Assembly: GCA_025359065.1 (NCBI GenBank) | Contig: JANYHM010000058.1 | Span: forward strand, 1 to 64,000 | Direction of reading: 5' to 3' | Length of the DNA stretch: 64,000 bases | Source of the DNA: Synechococcales cyanobacterium GL140_1_metabinner_5_sub | GTDB lineage: Bacteria > Cyanobacteriota > Cyanobacteriia > Cyanobacteriales > Chamaesiphonaceae | Notes under the pieces: generated by a model | Seen by the model: only the letters and a program-made list of their open reading frames with translations | What the model was told of the DNA's origin: nothing | Database searches by the model: none | Translations under genes and position numbers: made by a program | In this document: in pieces, positions 7,294 through 17,108 of the stretch | Layout of the letters: each line of letters begins with the position of its first letter | How positions within the stretch are numbered: position 1 is the first letter of the stretch

Positions 7294-9738
7294 ATGAGTA
7301 AAGTAGTCGGCATAGATTTGGGCACAACCTACTCGGTGGTAGCCGTGATGGAAGGTGGCAAGCCGGTAGTAATCGCCAACTCGGAGGGCACCCGTACAAC
7401 TCCCTCAGTAGTGGGATTCAGCAAAGATGGCGATCGGCTAGTTGGTCAAATGGCCAGAAGACAAGCCGAAATGAATCCGCAGAATACTTTTTATGGTGTA
7501 AAGCGTTTCCTGGGCAGAAAATATGCCGAACTCAGTCCCCAGGCCAAACAAGTTCCCTACACTATTCGCAAAGATGACAATGGCAACATCAAAATTCGCT
7601 GTCCCAGGTTGAATAAGGAATATACTGCCGAAGAAGTTTCGGCGATGATCTTGCGCAAGCTGGCCGACGAAGCCAGCCGCTATTTGGGTGAAGAAGTCAC
7701 TGGTGCCGTAATCACCGTCCCGGCATACTTTAATGATTCCCAGCGCCAAGCCACCCGTGACGCTGGCCGGATCGCTGGTCTGGAAGTCTTACGGATTCTA
7801 AATGAACCCACGGCAGCATCTTTGGCCTATGGTCTAGACAAACAGGAACTCCAAACCATTTTGGTCTTTGACCTGGGCGGTGGTACCTTTGACGTGTCGA
7901 TTTTGGAAGTGGGCGAAGGAGTCTTTGAAGTCAAGGCCACCAGCGGTGATACTCAGTTGGGTGGAAATGACTTCGATCGATTAATCGTCAACTGGTTAGC
8001 CGATGAATTTTTTAAAACCGAAGGTATTGACCTCCGCAAAGAGCGCCAATCTTTACAGCGACTAGCCGATGCCGCCGAAAAAGCCAAGATTGAACTATCG
8101 GGCATGGCCACCACCGAAATCAACCTACCCTTTATCACTGCCACTACCGAAGGGCCAAAGCATATTGAAACCAGCCTCAGCCGTGCGCAGTTTGAGGAAA
8201 TGTGTGGTGATCTGCTCTCCCGCCTCCAAGCGCCTGTAAAGCGTGCCTTAGCTGATGCTGGGATGACTGGCAGAGAGATAGATGAGATAGTCCTAGTTGG
8301 CGGCTCTACCCGGATTCCGGCTGTCCAAGACATTGTGCGGCAGTTTTTGAACAAGCGCCCGAACCAGAACGTGAACCCCGATGAAGTAGTGGCGATCGGT
8401 GCCGCTATCCAAGCTGGAGTACTCTCTGGTGAAGTAAAAGAAATACTGCTGCTAGATGTCACCCCTCTCACCTTGGGCTTAGAAACCGTGGGGGGCTTGA
8501 TGAAAAAGCTGATTCCTCGCAATACCACTATCCCAGTTCGCAGGTCAGACACTTTCTCGACTTCCGAAAACAATCAAACTATGGTGGAAATCCATGTGGT
8601 GCAGGGCGAACGAGATATGGCCAACGACAATAAATCTCTGGGGCGCTTTAAGCTCACGGGCATTCCGCCTGCTCCTAAAGGTCTACCCCAAATCCAGGTT
8701 TCGCTAGATATCGATGCCAATGGCATTCTGCAAGTCTTGGCGCTGGATCGCACCACTGGACGAGAGCAAACCATCACCGTGCAAGGAGCCTCTACTCTCA
8801 GCGAATCAGAAGTCCAAAGAATGATGGCAGAAGCCGCTGAGTTTGCCGCAGTCGATCGGCAAAAAAAAGACAAAGTAGAGCGGCGCAACAAAGCCGAAGC
8901 CCTCACTTCCCAAGCCGAACGCCGAATGCGAGAGATTGCGATCGAGTTTGGCATGCAGTTTGCCAGCGGCCAACGTCGCCAAGTCGAAAACTTGGTGCGA
9001 GAATTACGCGGTGCCCTGCAAGACAACAACGAGCGGGACATTGAAGCAATCAAAGCCGAGCTAGACGAGCTGCTCCAAGATATCAACCGTCAAGTTCGCC
9101 AGCTCACTGCCGCCGAAGATGAAGGCTTTTTCACCACCCTCAAGAAAACCATTTTGGGTGACGACGATGAGTTTTTTGATAACCGCGATTATAATCGGGA
9201 CTACGGTGGATACAATAGTCCCAGGATGTTACCGCCGGCCTCTGGCTATAATGAACCCTATCGCCCCAACGATTATCCACCCCGTTACCCCAACAGCCGC
9301 AGCTATGAAGAAGATCGCCGGGACGATCGATCAGCAGACCGGAACTATGACGGTAATTACTACGACAATCCTCCCAATAACCGAGATAATTACGGTGATC
9401 GATCAAATCGCCGTTCCAACGACAACTTTGACCAAAGACCTAGAGATGTAGATCCTCGATCGCCCAGAGATCAAGACCCCTGGGACTCCGAGCCAAGATC
9501 ACCCAGATCTTCCGAAAACTCTGACCGTCGTCCTCCTTCTGCCGGTTCAGGGCAACGCCCAAACGATCTCGATCGTCCCCTAAATCGCCCCCGCGATAGT
9601 GATAGTCGCCCTCGCGGCAACAATCCTCCCGTGAGCTATCCGGAAGGGAATCAGCCCCGCGACTCTCGCCCCAGATCCAATCCACCTGAACGCCGTTCTC
9701 CACCGCCTGACTGGCTAGACGAAGACGAGTGGTACTAA
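7294..9738 (+). CDS. dnaK3: Hsp70 chaperone, DnaK3-like with long disordered tail
   Basis: An 814-residue Hsp70. The ATPase domain begins [15 protein letters not shown] and contains the phosphate-2 and adenosine motifs [11 protein letters not shown] and [13 protein letters not shown]; the interdomain linker is in [13 protein letters not shown] near residue 390; the substrate domain runs to about 620. From about residue 640 a tail rich in Arg, Asp, Asn, Pro and Tyr replaces the usual short EEVD-like end. In cyanobacteria such extended, essential and partly thylakoid-associated forms are called DnaK3. The J-protein gene follows by 9 nt, supporting the assignment and a dnaK3-dnaJ operon. Confidence 0.9.
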   Translation: MSKVVGIDLGTTYSVVAVMEGGKPVVIANSEGTRTTPSVVGFSKDGDRLVGQMARRQAEMNPQNTFYGVKRFLGRKYAELSPQAKQVPYTIRKDDNGNIKIRCPRLNKEYTAEEVSAMILRKLADEASRYLGEEVTGAVITVPAYFNDSQRQATRDAGRIAGLEVLRILNEPTAASLAYGLDKQELQTILVFDLGGGTFDVSILEVGEGVFEVKATSGDTQLGGNDFDRLIVNWLADEFFKTEGIDLRKERQSLQRLADAAEKAKIELSGMATTEINLPFITATTEGPKHIETSLSRAQFEEMCGDLLSRLQAPVKRALADAGMTGREIDEIVLVGGSTRIPAVQDIVRQFLNKRPNQNVNPDEVVAIGAAIQAGVLSGEVKEILLLDVTPLTLGLETVGGLMKKLIPRNTTIPVRRSDTFSTSENNQTMVEIHVVQGERDMANDNKSLGRFKLTGIPPAPKGLPQIQVSLDIDANGILQVLALDRTTGREQTITVQGASTLSESEVQRMMAEAAEFAAVDRQKKDKVERRNKAEALTSQAERRMREIAIEFGMQFASGQRRQVENLVRELRGALQDNNERDIEAIKAELDELLQDINRQVRQLTAAEDEGFFTTLKKTILGDDDEFFDNRDYNRDYGGYNSPRMLPPASGYNEPYRPNDYPPRYPNSRSYEEDRRDDRSADRNYDGNYYDNPPNNRDNYGDRSNRRSNDNFDQRPRDVDPRSPRDQDPWDSEPRSPRSSENSDRRPPSAGSGQRPNDLDRPLNRPRDSDSRPRGNNPPVSYPEGNQPRDSRPRSNPPERRSPPPDWLDEDEWY

Positions 9739-9747
9739 CTAATTTCT

Positions 9748-10767
9748 ATGGAAAACTTTCGCAACTACTATGAATTGCTGGGCGTAGAGCGTAACTCGCC
9801 GCCTGACGAAATCAAAAAAGCCTTTCGGCGCTTAGCTCGCCAGTATCATCCCGATCTAAATCAGGGTGATAAAAGTGCTGAAGAAAAGTTCAAAGAATTT
9901 AACGAAGCCTATCGAGTACTCTCGGATCCGGCTGCACGTAGTCAGTATGACCAATTCACCCGCTTTTGGCGAGGTAAAAAAAACCGCAATAGCCCGGATT
10001 TTTGGAGTGCCAGCCGTGAGGACGACCGGAATGATCGATCAAAATCTGAAGAAGACTTTAGCCAATTTGGTGATTTCAATAGCTTTATCGATCAGCTCTT
10101 AGGTCGCCGATCCAAGCCAAATAGCTACAGCCGTAATGACGAAGAAGAAGTGGGCAGCAGTCGCCGTGGTCGGACTTCTACGGTGGAACCCGAAGATGAT
10201 TTCCCCTCGAAAAATATTCGAGATAATGCTAAAGCCGCACCACCTCGCCCCAAAAATGTCGAAGCTGAACTGCGCTTGCCCTTAGAAAAAGCCTATCAAG
10301 GCGGCAGAGAAAGGATCAAGCTAGAAGACGGTCGATCGCTGGAAGTGGATATGCCCGCTGGCATGGTGCCCGGTCACAAAATTCGGCTGCGTGGTCAAGG
10401 CATTGCCAACGGCGATCTATTCCTAAAAATTGATGTGGTACCCCATCATCGCTTTCGCTTATTGGGCAATGACGTTCATTGTGCTCTCTCTGTCACTCCT
10501 GCCGAAGCGATCTTAGGCGGCTTTGTGGAAGTTCCCACCCTAGATGGCTTGGTCAAGATTTCTTTACCCCCCGGAGTCACCGTCGGCCAAAAGCTGCGTC
10601 TGGCAGGTAAGGGCTTCCCCGATGAAAATGGTAAACGTGGCGACCAGCTACTAGAAATTCAGGTGGCGGTGCCTAGAACTGTTTCTCAGGCAGAGCGGGA
10701 GCTATATGAAAAGATTAGGTCGATCGAAACCTTTAATCCGCGCCTAGATGATGCCAATAGTCCCTAG
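9748..10767 (+). CDS. dnaJ: DnaJ-type co-chaperone without zinc finger (class B)
   Basis: A 339-residue J-protein. The J-domain (about 5-70) has the HPD motif in QYHPDLNQGD and NYYELLGVERNSPPDEIKKA. A charged Ser/Arg/Asp-rich linker (about 75-165) follows in place of a G/F region and cysteine-rich zinc domain, then the C-terminal substrate domains (VDMPAGMVPGHKIRLRGQG and ISLPPGVTVGQKLRLAGKG). It stimulates the ATPase of its Hsp70 partner, here almost certainly the DnaK3 encoded 9 nt upstream. The charged linker has a composition like the DnaK3 tail. Confidence 0.9.
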   Translation: MENFRNYYELLGVERNSPPDEIKKAFRRLARQYHPDLNQGDKSAEEKFKEFNEAYRVLSDPAARSQYDQFTRFWRGKKNRNSPDFWSASREDDRNDRSKSEEDFSQFGDFNSFIDQLLGRRSKPNSYSRNDEEEVGSSRRGRTSTVEPEDDFPSKNIRDNAKAAPPRPKNVEAELRLPLEKAYQGGRERIKLEDGRSLEVDMPAGMVPGHKIRLRGQGIANGDLFLKIDVVPHHRFRLLGNDVHCALSVTPAEAILGGFVEVPTLDGLVKISLPPGVTVGQKLRLAGKGFPDENGKRGDQLLEIQVAVPRTVSQAERELYEKIRSIETFNPRLDDANSP

Positions 10768-10856
10768 ATTTGGAACTTAAGCTAGACGGTTCGTAGTCTC
10801 AGTGAGTTAAGGCTCCGATCGGGGCATAATCTAGTCGTGTCTTCCAAGAAAACATT

Positions 10857-10937
10857 ATGTATCACCTGTCTTTAGATAACTCAATTTTGTTTATGTTGGG
10901 TATGGTAGTAGCGGTCTGTTTCTCTGGTTTGACCTGA
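10857..10937 (+). CDS. Possible 26-residue membrane peptide
   Basis: An ATG opens a short frame with a strongly hydrophobic core (ILFMLGMVVAVCFSGLT at its C-terminal end). Its TGA overlaps the ATG of the next gene as TGATG, the arrangement of translational coupling. I do not recognise it as a known photosystem, cytochrome b6f or NDH small subunit. The upstream AAGAAAA is a poor ribosome site. A frame of this size can arise by chance, so it is recorded only as a candidate. Confidence 0.2.
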   Translation: MYHLSLDNSILFMLGMVVAVCFSGLT

Positions 10938-11260
10938 TGACTTCGGCTTACGAAAAAATCTATGCTGTTGTTCGCCGCATCCCCGTGGGCAAGGTCGCTA
11001 CTTATGGCCAAGTAGCTGGCTTGGCTGGGCTATCGGGCAAAGCCAGACTAGTAGGCTATGCCCTCTATAAAGTAGAGATTGCTGGTGATATTCCTTGGCA
11101 GCGCGTAGTTAATGCCCAAGGTCAAGTTTCGTATTCTACTGCCCGCAATGGTGCTGACCATTTGCAAAAAAATTTGTTGGAGCAAGAAGGCATTAAGTTT
11201 AATGCCCAAGGAAAAATTGATTTAAAGGTCGATCGATGGCCAGAATTCCTCGCCGATTAA
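10937..11260 (+). CDS. Alkyltransferase-like protein (MGMT family without the cysteine)
   Basis: A 107-residue protein matching the C-terminal DNA-binding domain of O6-alkylguanine transferases (IPVGKVATYGQVAGLAG, GYALYKV). The acceptor motif PCHRV is replaced by PWQRV, so tryptophan stands in place of the alkyl-accepting cysteine. ATL proteins of this type bind alkylated guanine tightly and flag it for nucleotide excision repair rather than repairing it themselves. A genuine alkyltransferase with PCHRV is encoded at 39634, so the cell probably has both routes. Confidence 0.9.
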   Translation: MTSAYEKIYAVVRRIPVGKVATYGQVAGLAGLSGKARLVGYALYKVEIAGDIPWQRVVNAQGQVSYSTARNGADHLQKNLLEQEGIKFNAQGKIDLKVDRWPEFLAD

Positions 11261-11458
11261 CAGGGGGTAAAACATAGTAATTTTGTTTGCATTTTTCCTG
11301 CGGGGATTTATATCTTAACTTTTGTAGTTTTTTGTCTTGACAATTGGAGGCGCTTCATAGCATTGCCTGTACTGGTGAATAAATGTTGTCATGGCTTCCA
11401 GATTTTTCATCTCGATAGCAGAAAATATTATGCGTGATTTGGGATTCTAAAAAAAATC

Positions 11459-11487
11459 TGGACAAAAAAGACACACTGACGTATAGT
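11459..11487 (+). promoter_or_regulatory. Candidate sigma-70 promoter of the S10-spc operon
   Basis: TGGACA (5 of 6 to the -35 consensus) at 11459-11464 and TATAGT (5 of 6 to the -10 consensus) at 11482-11487, separated by exactly 17 nt. Transcription would start near 11494, leaving a leader of roughly 255-285 nt before the rplC start. A TTGACA at 11337 lacks a -10 partner. Confidence 0.6.
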
Positions 11488-11489
11488 AA

Positions 11490-11737
11490 GAGGCTGTGGT
11501 CAAATTTTTGCGCGAATAGCCTCGGCTACCGCACGCGCTCAACGCTGGCTCTGCTTGGATACTAGCTGATAAAACAGCCCCAGTCCGATCGAGCGCAACA
11601 ACAGCATTGAACAGTACCTAGAGCGATCGTAGAGTCTCAGCAATTTACTGAAAACGCTGTTTTAGCAGCGTCTTTACCTACCCCTTTCCGTACAGCAGCA
11701 TAATTAACCAAATGGACGCGCCAGCCGGTGGAAGTCC
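11490..11737 (+). promoter_or_regulatory. Structured 5' leader of the ribosomal protein operon
   Basis: Three inverted repeats are visible: GAGGCT (11490-11495) with AGCCTC (11518-11523); ACGCTG (11654-11659) with CAGCGT (11666-11671), followed by TCTTTA; and TGGAC with GTCCA around 11713-11737. The second has a terminator-like form but a weak U-tract. Ribosomal protein operons of many bacteria are autoregulated through such leaders (for example by L4 in enterobacteria); that this leader does so is inference. Confidence 0.4.
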
Positions 11738-11779
11738 ATCAACAAATTAGTGTCTCAACAAATTAGGAACACAAACGCC

Positions 11780-12415
11780 GTGTCGATCGGTATATTAGGC
11801 ACCAAAGTCGGCATGACCCAGGTTTTTGACCAAGAAGGCAGAGCAGTCCCTGTAACTGTTGTCCTCGCCGGGCCATGTCGAGTAACCCAAATCAAAACCA
11901 AGCAGACAGACGGATATGAATCTGTACAGCTCGGCTTTGATGAAGTTACCCCCAAAAAGCTAAACAAGCCAGAGTTAGGTCATTTAAACAAAACTGAAGC
12001 TCCCCCCCTGCGTCACTTACAAGAATTTCGCGTTCCCTCTGCCAGCGAATGGACAGTCGGTCAAGAAATTAAGTCTGATGTATTTGCCGTAGGTCAAATC
12101 GTAGACGTAGTCGGCAACACCATCGGGCGTGGTTTCGCCGGCTGGCAGAAACGTCACAACTTTGCCCGAGGCCCCATGACTCACGGTTCTAAGAATCACC
12201 GTGAACCTGGTTCCACCGGAGCAGGTACCACCCCTGGTCGGGTATACCCAGGTAAGAAAATGGCCGGTAGACTAGGTGGTAAGCGCGTCACCATTGGCAA
12301 ACTGCCGATCGTGATGGTAGACACTGAAAAGAACCTGATCTTAATCGCCGGTTCCGTGCCCGGAAAGCGCGGCACCCTCCTGCGGATCGTACCTGAAGTT
12401 AGAGTTGGCAAGTAG
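11780..12415 (+). CDS. rplC: 50S ribosomal protein L3
   Basis: L3 signature [19 protein letters not shown] and the [18 protein letters not shown] loop that reaches the peptidyl transferase centre are present. The GTG at 11780 starts the product at [14 protein letters not shown], the usual cyanobacterial N-terminus, and has AGGA 11 nt upstream; a GTG at 11750 would add ten residues. First gene of the operon: rpsJ (S10), which opens this cluster in Escherichia coli, is absent, as is normal in cyanobacteria where it sits with the elongation factor genes. Confidence 0.95.
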   Translation: MSIGILGTKVGMTQVFDQEGRAVPVTVVLAGPCRVTQIKTKQTDGYESVQLGFDEVTPKKLNKPELGHLNKTEAPPLRHLQEFRVPSASEWTVGQEIKSDVFAVGQIVDVVGNTIGRGFAGWQKRHNFARGPMTHGSKNHREPGSTGAGTTPGRVYPGKKMAGRLGGKRVTIGKLPIVMVDTEKNLILIAGSVPGKRGTLLRIVPEVRVGK

Positions 12416-12429
12416 GAGGATATTGAAAA

Positions 12430-13071
12430 ATGACTAATTGCGTAGTACGCAACTGGCAAGGCGCAGAAGCTGGCTCAGCCACTCTGGAACTGAAAGTTGC
12501 CTCAGAAGAAAATGCTACCCACATCGTCCATCGGGCAGTGGTGCGGCAAATGAATAACGAACGCCAGGGTACAGCTTCTGCTAAGACCCGCGCCGAAGTT
12601 AAAGGTGGTGGTCGCAAACCTTGGAAACAAAAAGGTACAGGCCGCGCCCGTGCTGGTTCTATTAGGTCTCCGCTATGGCGGGGGGGCGGTGTAATTTTTG
12701 GGCCAAAACCCAGAGACTACAGCACTAAAATGAATCGCAAAGAAAGAAGACTGGCCATGCGCACAGCTTTCTTTAGTCGCGTAGATGAACTGGTAGTAGT
12801 AGAAGATTTTGCTAGCCAGTTTGCCAAGCCCAGCACTAAAGAAATGATCGGTGCTGTTCAGCGTTGGGGTGTTGTCCCTGGTCAAAGAGTTCTGTTGATT
12901 GTGGCTGACATGGCCGAGTCTGAGAACGTTTACCTGTCTGCCCGCAACCTCGATAAGCTCAAGCTGATTTCGGCTAATGGTTTGAACATATATGATGTGC
13001 TTCATGCTGATGTTGTGATCGTCACCAAGAGCGCTCTCACCAAGATCCAGGAGATATACAGTGACGACTAG
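12430..13071 (+). CDS. rplD: 50S ribosomal protein L4
   Basis: 213 residues with the conserved exit-tunnel loop ([20 protein letters not shown] followed by [13 protein letters not shown]). A strong AGGAGG lies upstream, overlapping the end of rplC. L4 is the autogenous regulator of the S10 operon in some bacteria, so it is the first suspect for binding the leader at 11490-11737. Overlaps rplW by 11 nt. Confidence 0.97.
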   Translation: MTNCVVRNWQGAEAGSATLELKVASEENATHIVHRAVVRQMNNERQGTASAKTRAEVKGGGRKPWKQKGTGRARAGSIRSPLWRGGGVIFGPKPRDYSTKMNRKERRLAMRTAFFSRVDELVVVEDFASQFAKPSTKEMIGAVQRWGVVPGQRVLLIVADMAESENVYLSARNLDKLKLISANGLNIYDVLHADVVIVTKSALTKIQEIYSDD

Positions 13072-13384
13072 AAGACCAGAACCGACCAGAATTGATTCTC
13101 GCGACTTGCCAGACGTTTTGCACAAGCCGATCATCACTGAAAAAGCTACCCGCCAAATGGAGCAAAACAAATTTGTTTTTGACGTTGCTCCTAAATCTAC
13201 CAAGATTGACATTAAAGCGGCAGTGGAAAACATGTTCAACATCAAGGTGGTACGGGTTGATACCTACAACCCACCTCGACGTAAAAAGCGGGTTGGTCGC
13301 TTTGCTGGCTACAAGCCTCACTTCAAACGGGCGATCGTCACTGTAGCAGCAGGCCAAACTATTCCCATCTTCCCCGAACCATAG
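13061..13384 (+). CDS. rplW: 50S ribosomal protein L23
   Basis: 107 residues, recognised from [19 protein letters not shown] and the [19 protein letters not shown] loop near the C-terminus. L23 sits at the tunnel exit and docks trigger factor and SRP. It starts with GTG inside the 3' end of rplD (11-nt overlap), which implies translational coupling to keep L4 and L23 balanced. Confidence 0.95.
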   Translation: MTTRRPEPTRIDSRDLPDVLHKPIITEKATRQMEQNKFVFDVAPKSTKIDIKAAVENMFNIKVVRVDTYNPPRRKKRVGRFAGYKPHFKRAIVTVAAGQTIPIFPEP

Positions 13385-13449
13385 GATATTTCCACCAGAA
13401 TAAAGCCTCAGTTCAGTCCTTTATTTCCATCTTTAGATTGAGTTAACTT

Positions 13450-14316
13450 ATGGGTACTCGTTCATATCGGCCATATACCCCGAGTACTCGCGAAACCGTA
13501 ATTTCTGACTTTGCAGAAATTACCGCGAGTAAGCCGGAAAAATCTCTCGTCGTCCACAAGCATCGTGCTAAAGGGCGCAACAACCGTGGTGTGATCACCA
13601 GTCGCCGTCGGGGTGGCGGCCACAAGCGGATGTATCGGATCATCGATTTCCGCCGTCAAGACAAACTAAATATCCCGGCGCGAGTGGCTGCGATCGAATA
13701 CGATCCCAACCGCAACGCCCGGATTGCTTTACTGTTTTACCGCGATGGTGAAAAGCGTTACATCTTGCACCCATTAGGCTTAGAAGTCGGCACCGAAATT
13801 GTAACTTCGCCCGAAGCGCCGTTTGAAATTGGCAACGCTTTGCCTCTGGGTAACATTCCTTTAGGCACCATGGTAAACAGCATTGAGCTGGTTGCTGGCA
13901 AAGGCGCACAAATCGCCCGTTCTGCTGGTGCAGGCGCAACCATTATGGCTAAAGACGGTGACTATGTCACCCTTAAAATGCCTTCTGGTGAAATCCGCAT
14001 GGTACGTCGAGAATGCTATGCCACCATTGGTCAAATCGGCAACACCGAAGCGCGCAACATGAGTGCCGGTAAAGCTGGTCGGAACCGCTGGAAAGGCCGC
14101 AGACCGAAGGTGCGCGGTAGTGTCATGAACCCTGTGGATCACCCGCACGGTGGTGGTGAAGGTCGGGCACCGATCGGACGCAGTGGTCCTGTTACACCTT
14201 GGGGTAAACCTACTCTTGGCTACAAAACTCGGCCAAAGAACAAGCTCAGCGACAAGCTCATCCTACGTCGTCGTCGCAAGTCTTCCAAACGCGGCAAGGG
14301 CGGTCGTCAGAACTAG
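13450..14316 (+). CDS. rplB: 50S ribosomal protein L2
   Basis: 288 residues, close to the usual 275-290. The signature [18 protein letters not shown] near the C-terminus contains the conserved histidine important for peptidyl transfer and subunit association. An internal basic run (RRRGGGHKR) binds 23S rRNA. It is 65 nt after rplW. Confidence 0.97.
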   Translation: MGTRSYRPYTPSTRETVISDFAEITASKPEKSLVVHKHRAKGRNNRGVITSRRRGGGHKRMYRIIDFRRQDKLNIPARVAAIEYDPNRNARIALLFYRDGEKRYILHPLGLEVGTEIVTSPEAPFEIGNALPLGNIPLGTMVNSIELVAGKGAQIARSAGAGATIMAKDGDYVTLKMPSGEIRMVRRECYATIGQIGNTEARNMSAGKAGRNRWKGRRPKVRGSVMNPVDHPHGGGEGRAPIGRSGPVTPWGKPTLGYKTRPKNKLSDKLILRRRRKSSKRGKGGRQN

Positions 14317-14352
14317 TTACAGTTTTTCCAGTCGTTTATTTAAGCAATTACT

Positions 14353-14631
14353 ATGGGTCGTTCACTCAAAAAAGGGCCATTCGTCGCTGACCACCTGATG
14401 ACTAAGGTGGAAAGAATGAATGCCAGCGGTAAAAAAGAAGTCATCAAGACTTGGTCTCGCGCTTCCACCATCTTCCCCCAGATGATTGGCCACACGATCG
14501 CCGTTCACAACGGTAGACAGCACGTCCCCGTCTTTGTATCCGACCAAATGGTGGGTCACAAACTGGGAGAGTTCGCACCGACTCGCACCTACCGCTCCCA
14601 TGCGAAGGGCGACAAAAAAGCAGGTAGATAA
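14353..14631 (+). CDS. rpsS: 30S ribosomal protein S19
   Basis: 92 residues beginning [15 protein letters not shown] and containing [15 protein letters not shown] and [16 protein letters not shown], all hallmarks of S19, which binds the 16S rRNA head near S13. It is 36 nt after rplB, in the standard operon order. Confidence 0.97.
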   Translation: MGRSLKKGPFVADHLMTKVERMNASGKKEVIKTWSRASTIFPQMIGHTIAVHNGRQHVPVFVSDQMVGHKLGEFAPTRTYRSHAKGDKKAGR

Positions 14632-14652
14632 CGCCTCTCACAGGAAACCACC

Positions 14653-15012
14653 ATGGCAGTAACAGAAAAGAAAGTTGAAGTTAAGGCAATAGCCAAATAT
14701 ATTCGAATGTCTCCTTTTAAGGTGCGTCGAGTACTAGACCAAATTCGTGGTCGCTCTTATAGAGAAGCGCTGATTATTCTAGAATTCATGCCCTACAAGG
14801 CTTGTGAAGAAATCGTTAAGGTGCTGCGCTCCGCAGCCGCTAACGCTGAACACAACAATGGTATGGATCCCGCTAATTTAGTGGTCTCCACCGCCTTTGC
14901 TGACCAAGGGCCAGTGCTCAAGCGCTTCCGCCCTCGCGCTCAGGGACGAGCTTTTCAAATTCGCAAGCCCTCTTGTCACATCACTGTGGCAGTAGCGGCA
15001 GCCGATAAATAA
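14653..15012 (+). CDS. rplV: 50S ribosomal protein L22
   Basis: 119 residues with [20 protein letters not shown] at the N-terminus and the tunnel-lining beta-hairpin [20 protein letters not shown] near the C-terminus. A good AGGA lies just upstream of the ATG. It is 21 nt after rpsS and 16 nt before rpsC. Confidence 0.97.
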   Translation: MAVTEKKVEVKAIAKYIRMSPFKVRRVLDQIRGRSYREALIILEFMPYKACEEIVKVLRSAAANAEHNNGMDPANLVVSTAFADQGPVLKRFRPRAQGRAFQIRKPSCHITVAVAAADK

Positions 15013-15028
15013 TCACTGGTAACTCAAA

Positions 15029-15766
15029 ATGGGACAGAAAATAAACCCGATCGGCTTTCGCTTAGGCATTACCCAAGAGCACCGTGCTCGGTGGTTTGCT
15101 GAAGGTAAACGCTATCCATTAATCTTGCAAGAAGATTACAAAATTCGTCAGTATATTGAGAAAGACCCGGTGCTGAGCACTGCTGGTATTTCTAAAGTGC
15201 GCATTGAGCGCAAAGCTGACCAAGTAGAAGTAGAAATTCACACGGCTCGTCCCGGCGTAGTAGTCGGTAGAGGCGGTGCTGGAATTGACACTCTGCGCCA
15301 AGGTTTGGTAACTGCTTTGGGTGGTGGCAATCGCCAGATTCGGATCAACGTGATTGAAATCGCTAAGGTTGATGCTGACGCTGCTTTGATTGCTGAGTTT
15401 ATTGCTCAACAGCTCGAAAGACGGGTTTCCTTCCGCAGAGTCGTGCGGCAGGCAATTCAGCGCGCCCAGCGTGCTGAGGTTCAAGGAATTAAGCTGCAGG
15501 TAAGCGGTCGCTTAAACGGTGCAGAAATTGCTCGGACTGAATGGACTCGTGAGGGTCGTGTACCTTTGCACACCTTGCGCGCTGACATCGATTACGCCTA
15601 CAAAACTGCCTCCACTACCTACGGGATTTTGGGAGTCAAGATTTGGGTCTTTAAGGGTGAAATCATTCCTGGTCAAGAGCTGTCCGCTGCTCCTAACGAT
15701 CAGCCGAAGCGTCGTGCACCCGGTGGTCGTCGTCGTCAGTTTGAAGATCGATCGAACGAAGAATAA
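15029..15766 (+). CDS. rpsC: 30S ribosomal protein S3
   Basis: 245 residues. The N-terminus [20 protein letters not shown] and the KH domain loop [15 protein letters not shown] are clear; the C-terminal domain includes [13 protein letters not shown] and [15 protein letters not shown]3 forms part of the mRNA entry channel and its helicase activity. The last 25 residues are basic and variable. Confidence 0.97.
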   Translation: MGQKINPIGFRLGITQEHRARWFAEGKRYPLILQEDYKIRQYIEKDPVLSTAGISKVRIERKADQVEVEIHTARPGVVVGRGGAGIDTLRQGLVTALGGGNRQIRINVIEIAKVDADAALIAEFIAQQLERRVSFRRVVRQAIQRAQRAEVQGIKLQVSGRLNGAEIARTEWTREGRVPLHTLRADIDYAYKTASTTYGILGVKIWVFKGEIIPGQELSAAPNDQPKRRAPGGRRRQFEDRSNEE

Positions 15767-15809
15767 TCTCTTTGTATATCTCCCCTAATCTAGAGCCTAA
15801 TTTAGAGCT

Positions 15810-16238
15810 ATGTTAAGTCCCAGAAGAACGAAATTCCGCAAGCAGCAGCGCGGAAGAATGCGCGGTCTAGCGACACGCGGCTGTAATCTCAACTTCGGTG
15901 AATTTGGCCTCCAGGCGATCGAACCATCTTGGATCACCTCTCGCCAAATCGAGGCTTGCCGGAGAGCCATTAACCGCTATATGCGGCGTGGTGGTAAGGT
16001 TTGGATCCGAATTTTCCCTGACAAGCCTGTGACTATGCGTCCGGCAGAAACCCGGATGGGTTCCGGGAAAGGTTCTCCAGAGTTCTGGGTAGCCGTAGTC
16101 AAGCCCGGTCGAATCATGTTTGAAATTGGCGGTGTTGGTGAGCCGATCGCCAAAGAAGCTCTTCGCTTGGCTTCTCACAAGCTCCCGATTAAAACTAAAT
16201 TCATAGCTAAACAAGTCTATGACGAGGAGGAAAGCTAA
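15810..16238 (+). CDS. rplP: 50S ribosomal protein L16
   Basis: 142 residues, starting [19 protein letters not shown], with the conserved [20 protein letters not shown] loop that contacts the elbow of A-site tRNA. Only 1 nt separates its stop from the rpmC start; the rpmC Shine-Dalgarno (GAGGAGGAAAG) is inside the end of this gene. Confidence 0.97.
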   Translation: MLSPRRTKFRKQQRGRMRGLATRGCNLNFGEFGLQAIEPSWITSRQIEACRRAINRYMRRGGKVWIRIFPDKPVTMRPAETRMGSGKGSPEFWVAVVKPGRIMFEIGGVGEPIAKEALRLASHKLPIKTKFIAKQVYDEEES

Positions 16239-16239
16239 T

Positions 16240-16458
16240 ATGGCCCTATCTAAAGCTACTGAAATTCGCGCTCTCAGCGACCAGGAACTAGCCGATGGCA
16301 TCGTAGCAATCAAGCGTGACCTGTTTAATCTACGGTTAGAAAAAGCTGTTGGTCGTCTCGAAAAGACCCACCAATTCAAACATGCTCGTCACAAGCTGGC
16401 ACAGATGATGACAGTGGAGCACGAACGCAAAACTAAACAGTCTCAAGAAGCTGAATAA
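16240..16458 (+). CDS. rpmC: 50S ribosomal protein L29
   Basis: 72 residues from the ATG at 16240 ([14 protein letters not shown]), a two-helix protein at the tunnel exit. The family motif ELxxEIxxxKxxLFxLRxxxATGQLENxxRI is seen in diverged form as [19 protein letters not shown]. An in-frame ATG at 16219 is rejected because it overlaps rplP and because GAGGAGG is correctly placed for 16240. Confidence 0.93.
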   Translation: MALSKATEIRALSDQELADGIVAIKRDLFNLRLEKAVGRLEKTHQFKHARHKLAQMMTVEHERKTKQSQEAE

Positions 16459-16462
16459 CACT

Positions 16463-16699
16463 ATGGCAGTTAAAGAACTAGTCGGTTTGGTCGTCAGCGA
16501 CAAAATGCAGAAAACTGTAGTGGTAGCAGTGGAAAACCGCTCCGCCCACTCTAAATACGGCAAAGTAGTCGTCCGCACCAAAAAGTACAAAGTCCACGAC
16601 GAAGAAAACCAGTGTAAAGCTGGTGATCGAGTACGCATTCAAGAAACTCGCCCCCTCAGCCGCACCAAGCGCTGGCAGGTTGCGGAGATCTTCAGCTAA
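16463..16699 (+). CDS. rpsQ: 30S ribosomal protein S17
   Basis: 78 residues with the OB-fold signature [18 protein letters not shown] and [18 protein letters not shown] primary 16S rRNA binding protein. It begins 4 nt after rpmC. Confidence 0.96.
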   Translation: MAVKELVGLVVSDKMQKTVVVAVENRSAHSKYGKVVVRTKKYKVHDEENQCKAGDRVRIQETRPLSRTKRWQVAEIFS

Positions 16700-16739
16700 A
16701 GCTCTTTAATTTGAAAGAGCACACCCTCCTGAAATCATC

Positions 16740-17108
16740 ATGATCCAACAACAAAGTTATTTAAATGTAGCCGACAACAGCGGCGCGCGGAAGCTCATGT
16801 GCATTCGCGTAATCGGCGGCGGCAACCGTACTTTTGGCGGCGTGGGCGATGTAATCGTAGCCGTAGTCAAAGATGCGATTCCTAACATGGCCGTGAAAAA
16901 GTCTGACGTAGTGCGTGCAGTAATTGTCCGCACCCGTCACACCATGCGCCGAGATAGCGGCCAAAGCATTCGTTTCGACGACAATGCTGCCGTATTGATC
17001 AATGCTGACGGCAATCCCAGAGGCTCCCGCGTGTTTGGTCCAGTTGCTCGCGAACTGCGCGAGAAAAGCTTCACCAAAATCGTTTCCTTGGCACCGGAGG
17101 TATTGTAA
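16740..17108 (+). CDS. rplN: 50S ribosomal protein L14
   Basis: 122 residues starting [20 protein letters not shown], with the L14 signature [20 protein letters not shown]. Contacts 16S helix 14 in the subunit bridge and is a docking site for the RsfS silencing factor. Its TAA shares one base with the rplX ATG (TAATG), suggesting coupled translation. Confidence 0.97.
   Translation: MIQQQSYLNVADNSGARKLMCIRVIGGGNRTFGGVGDVIVAVVKDAIPNMAVKKSDVVRAVIVRTRHTMRRDSGQSIRFDDNAAVLINADGNPRGSRVFGPVARELREKSFTKIVSLAPEVL

Larger units (their letters stand above)
11261..11779 (+). other. Intergenic leader region before rplC
   Basis: About 500 nt without a convincing protein-coding frame. It holds a strong candidate promoter (11459-11487) and, downstream of it, a stretch of about 260 nt with several stem-loops before the L3 start. 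This is the only long non-coding stretch in front of the S10-spc operon and is therefore the likely site of its transcription control. Confidence 0.6.

Noticed and set aside
7953-9086. Long serine-rich minus-strand frames opposite dnaK3
   Set aside because: Typical antisense shadows of a well-conserved gene; no ribosome site or family similarity.
9119-9451. Isoleucine/threonine-rich frame inside the dnaK3 tail
   Set aside because: It is a frame shadow of the Arg/Asp/Asn-rich tail; its composition is explained by shifted GAT, AAC and CGC codons.
11337-11342. Perfect TTGACA upstream of the S10 operon as the main promoter
   Set aside because: No -10-like hexamer lies 16-18 nt downstream; the pair at 11459 and 11482 fits better.
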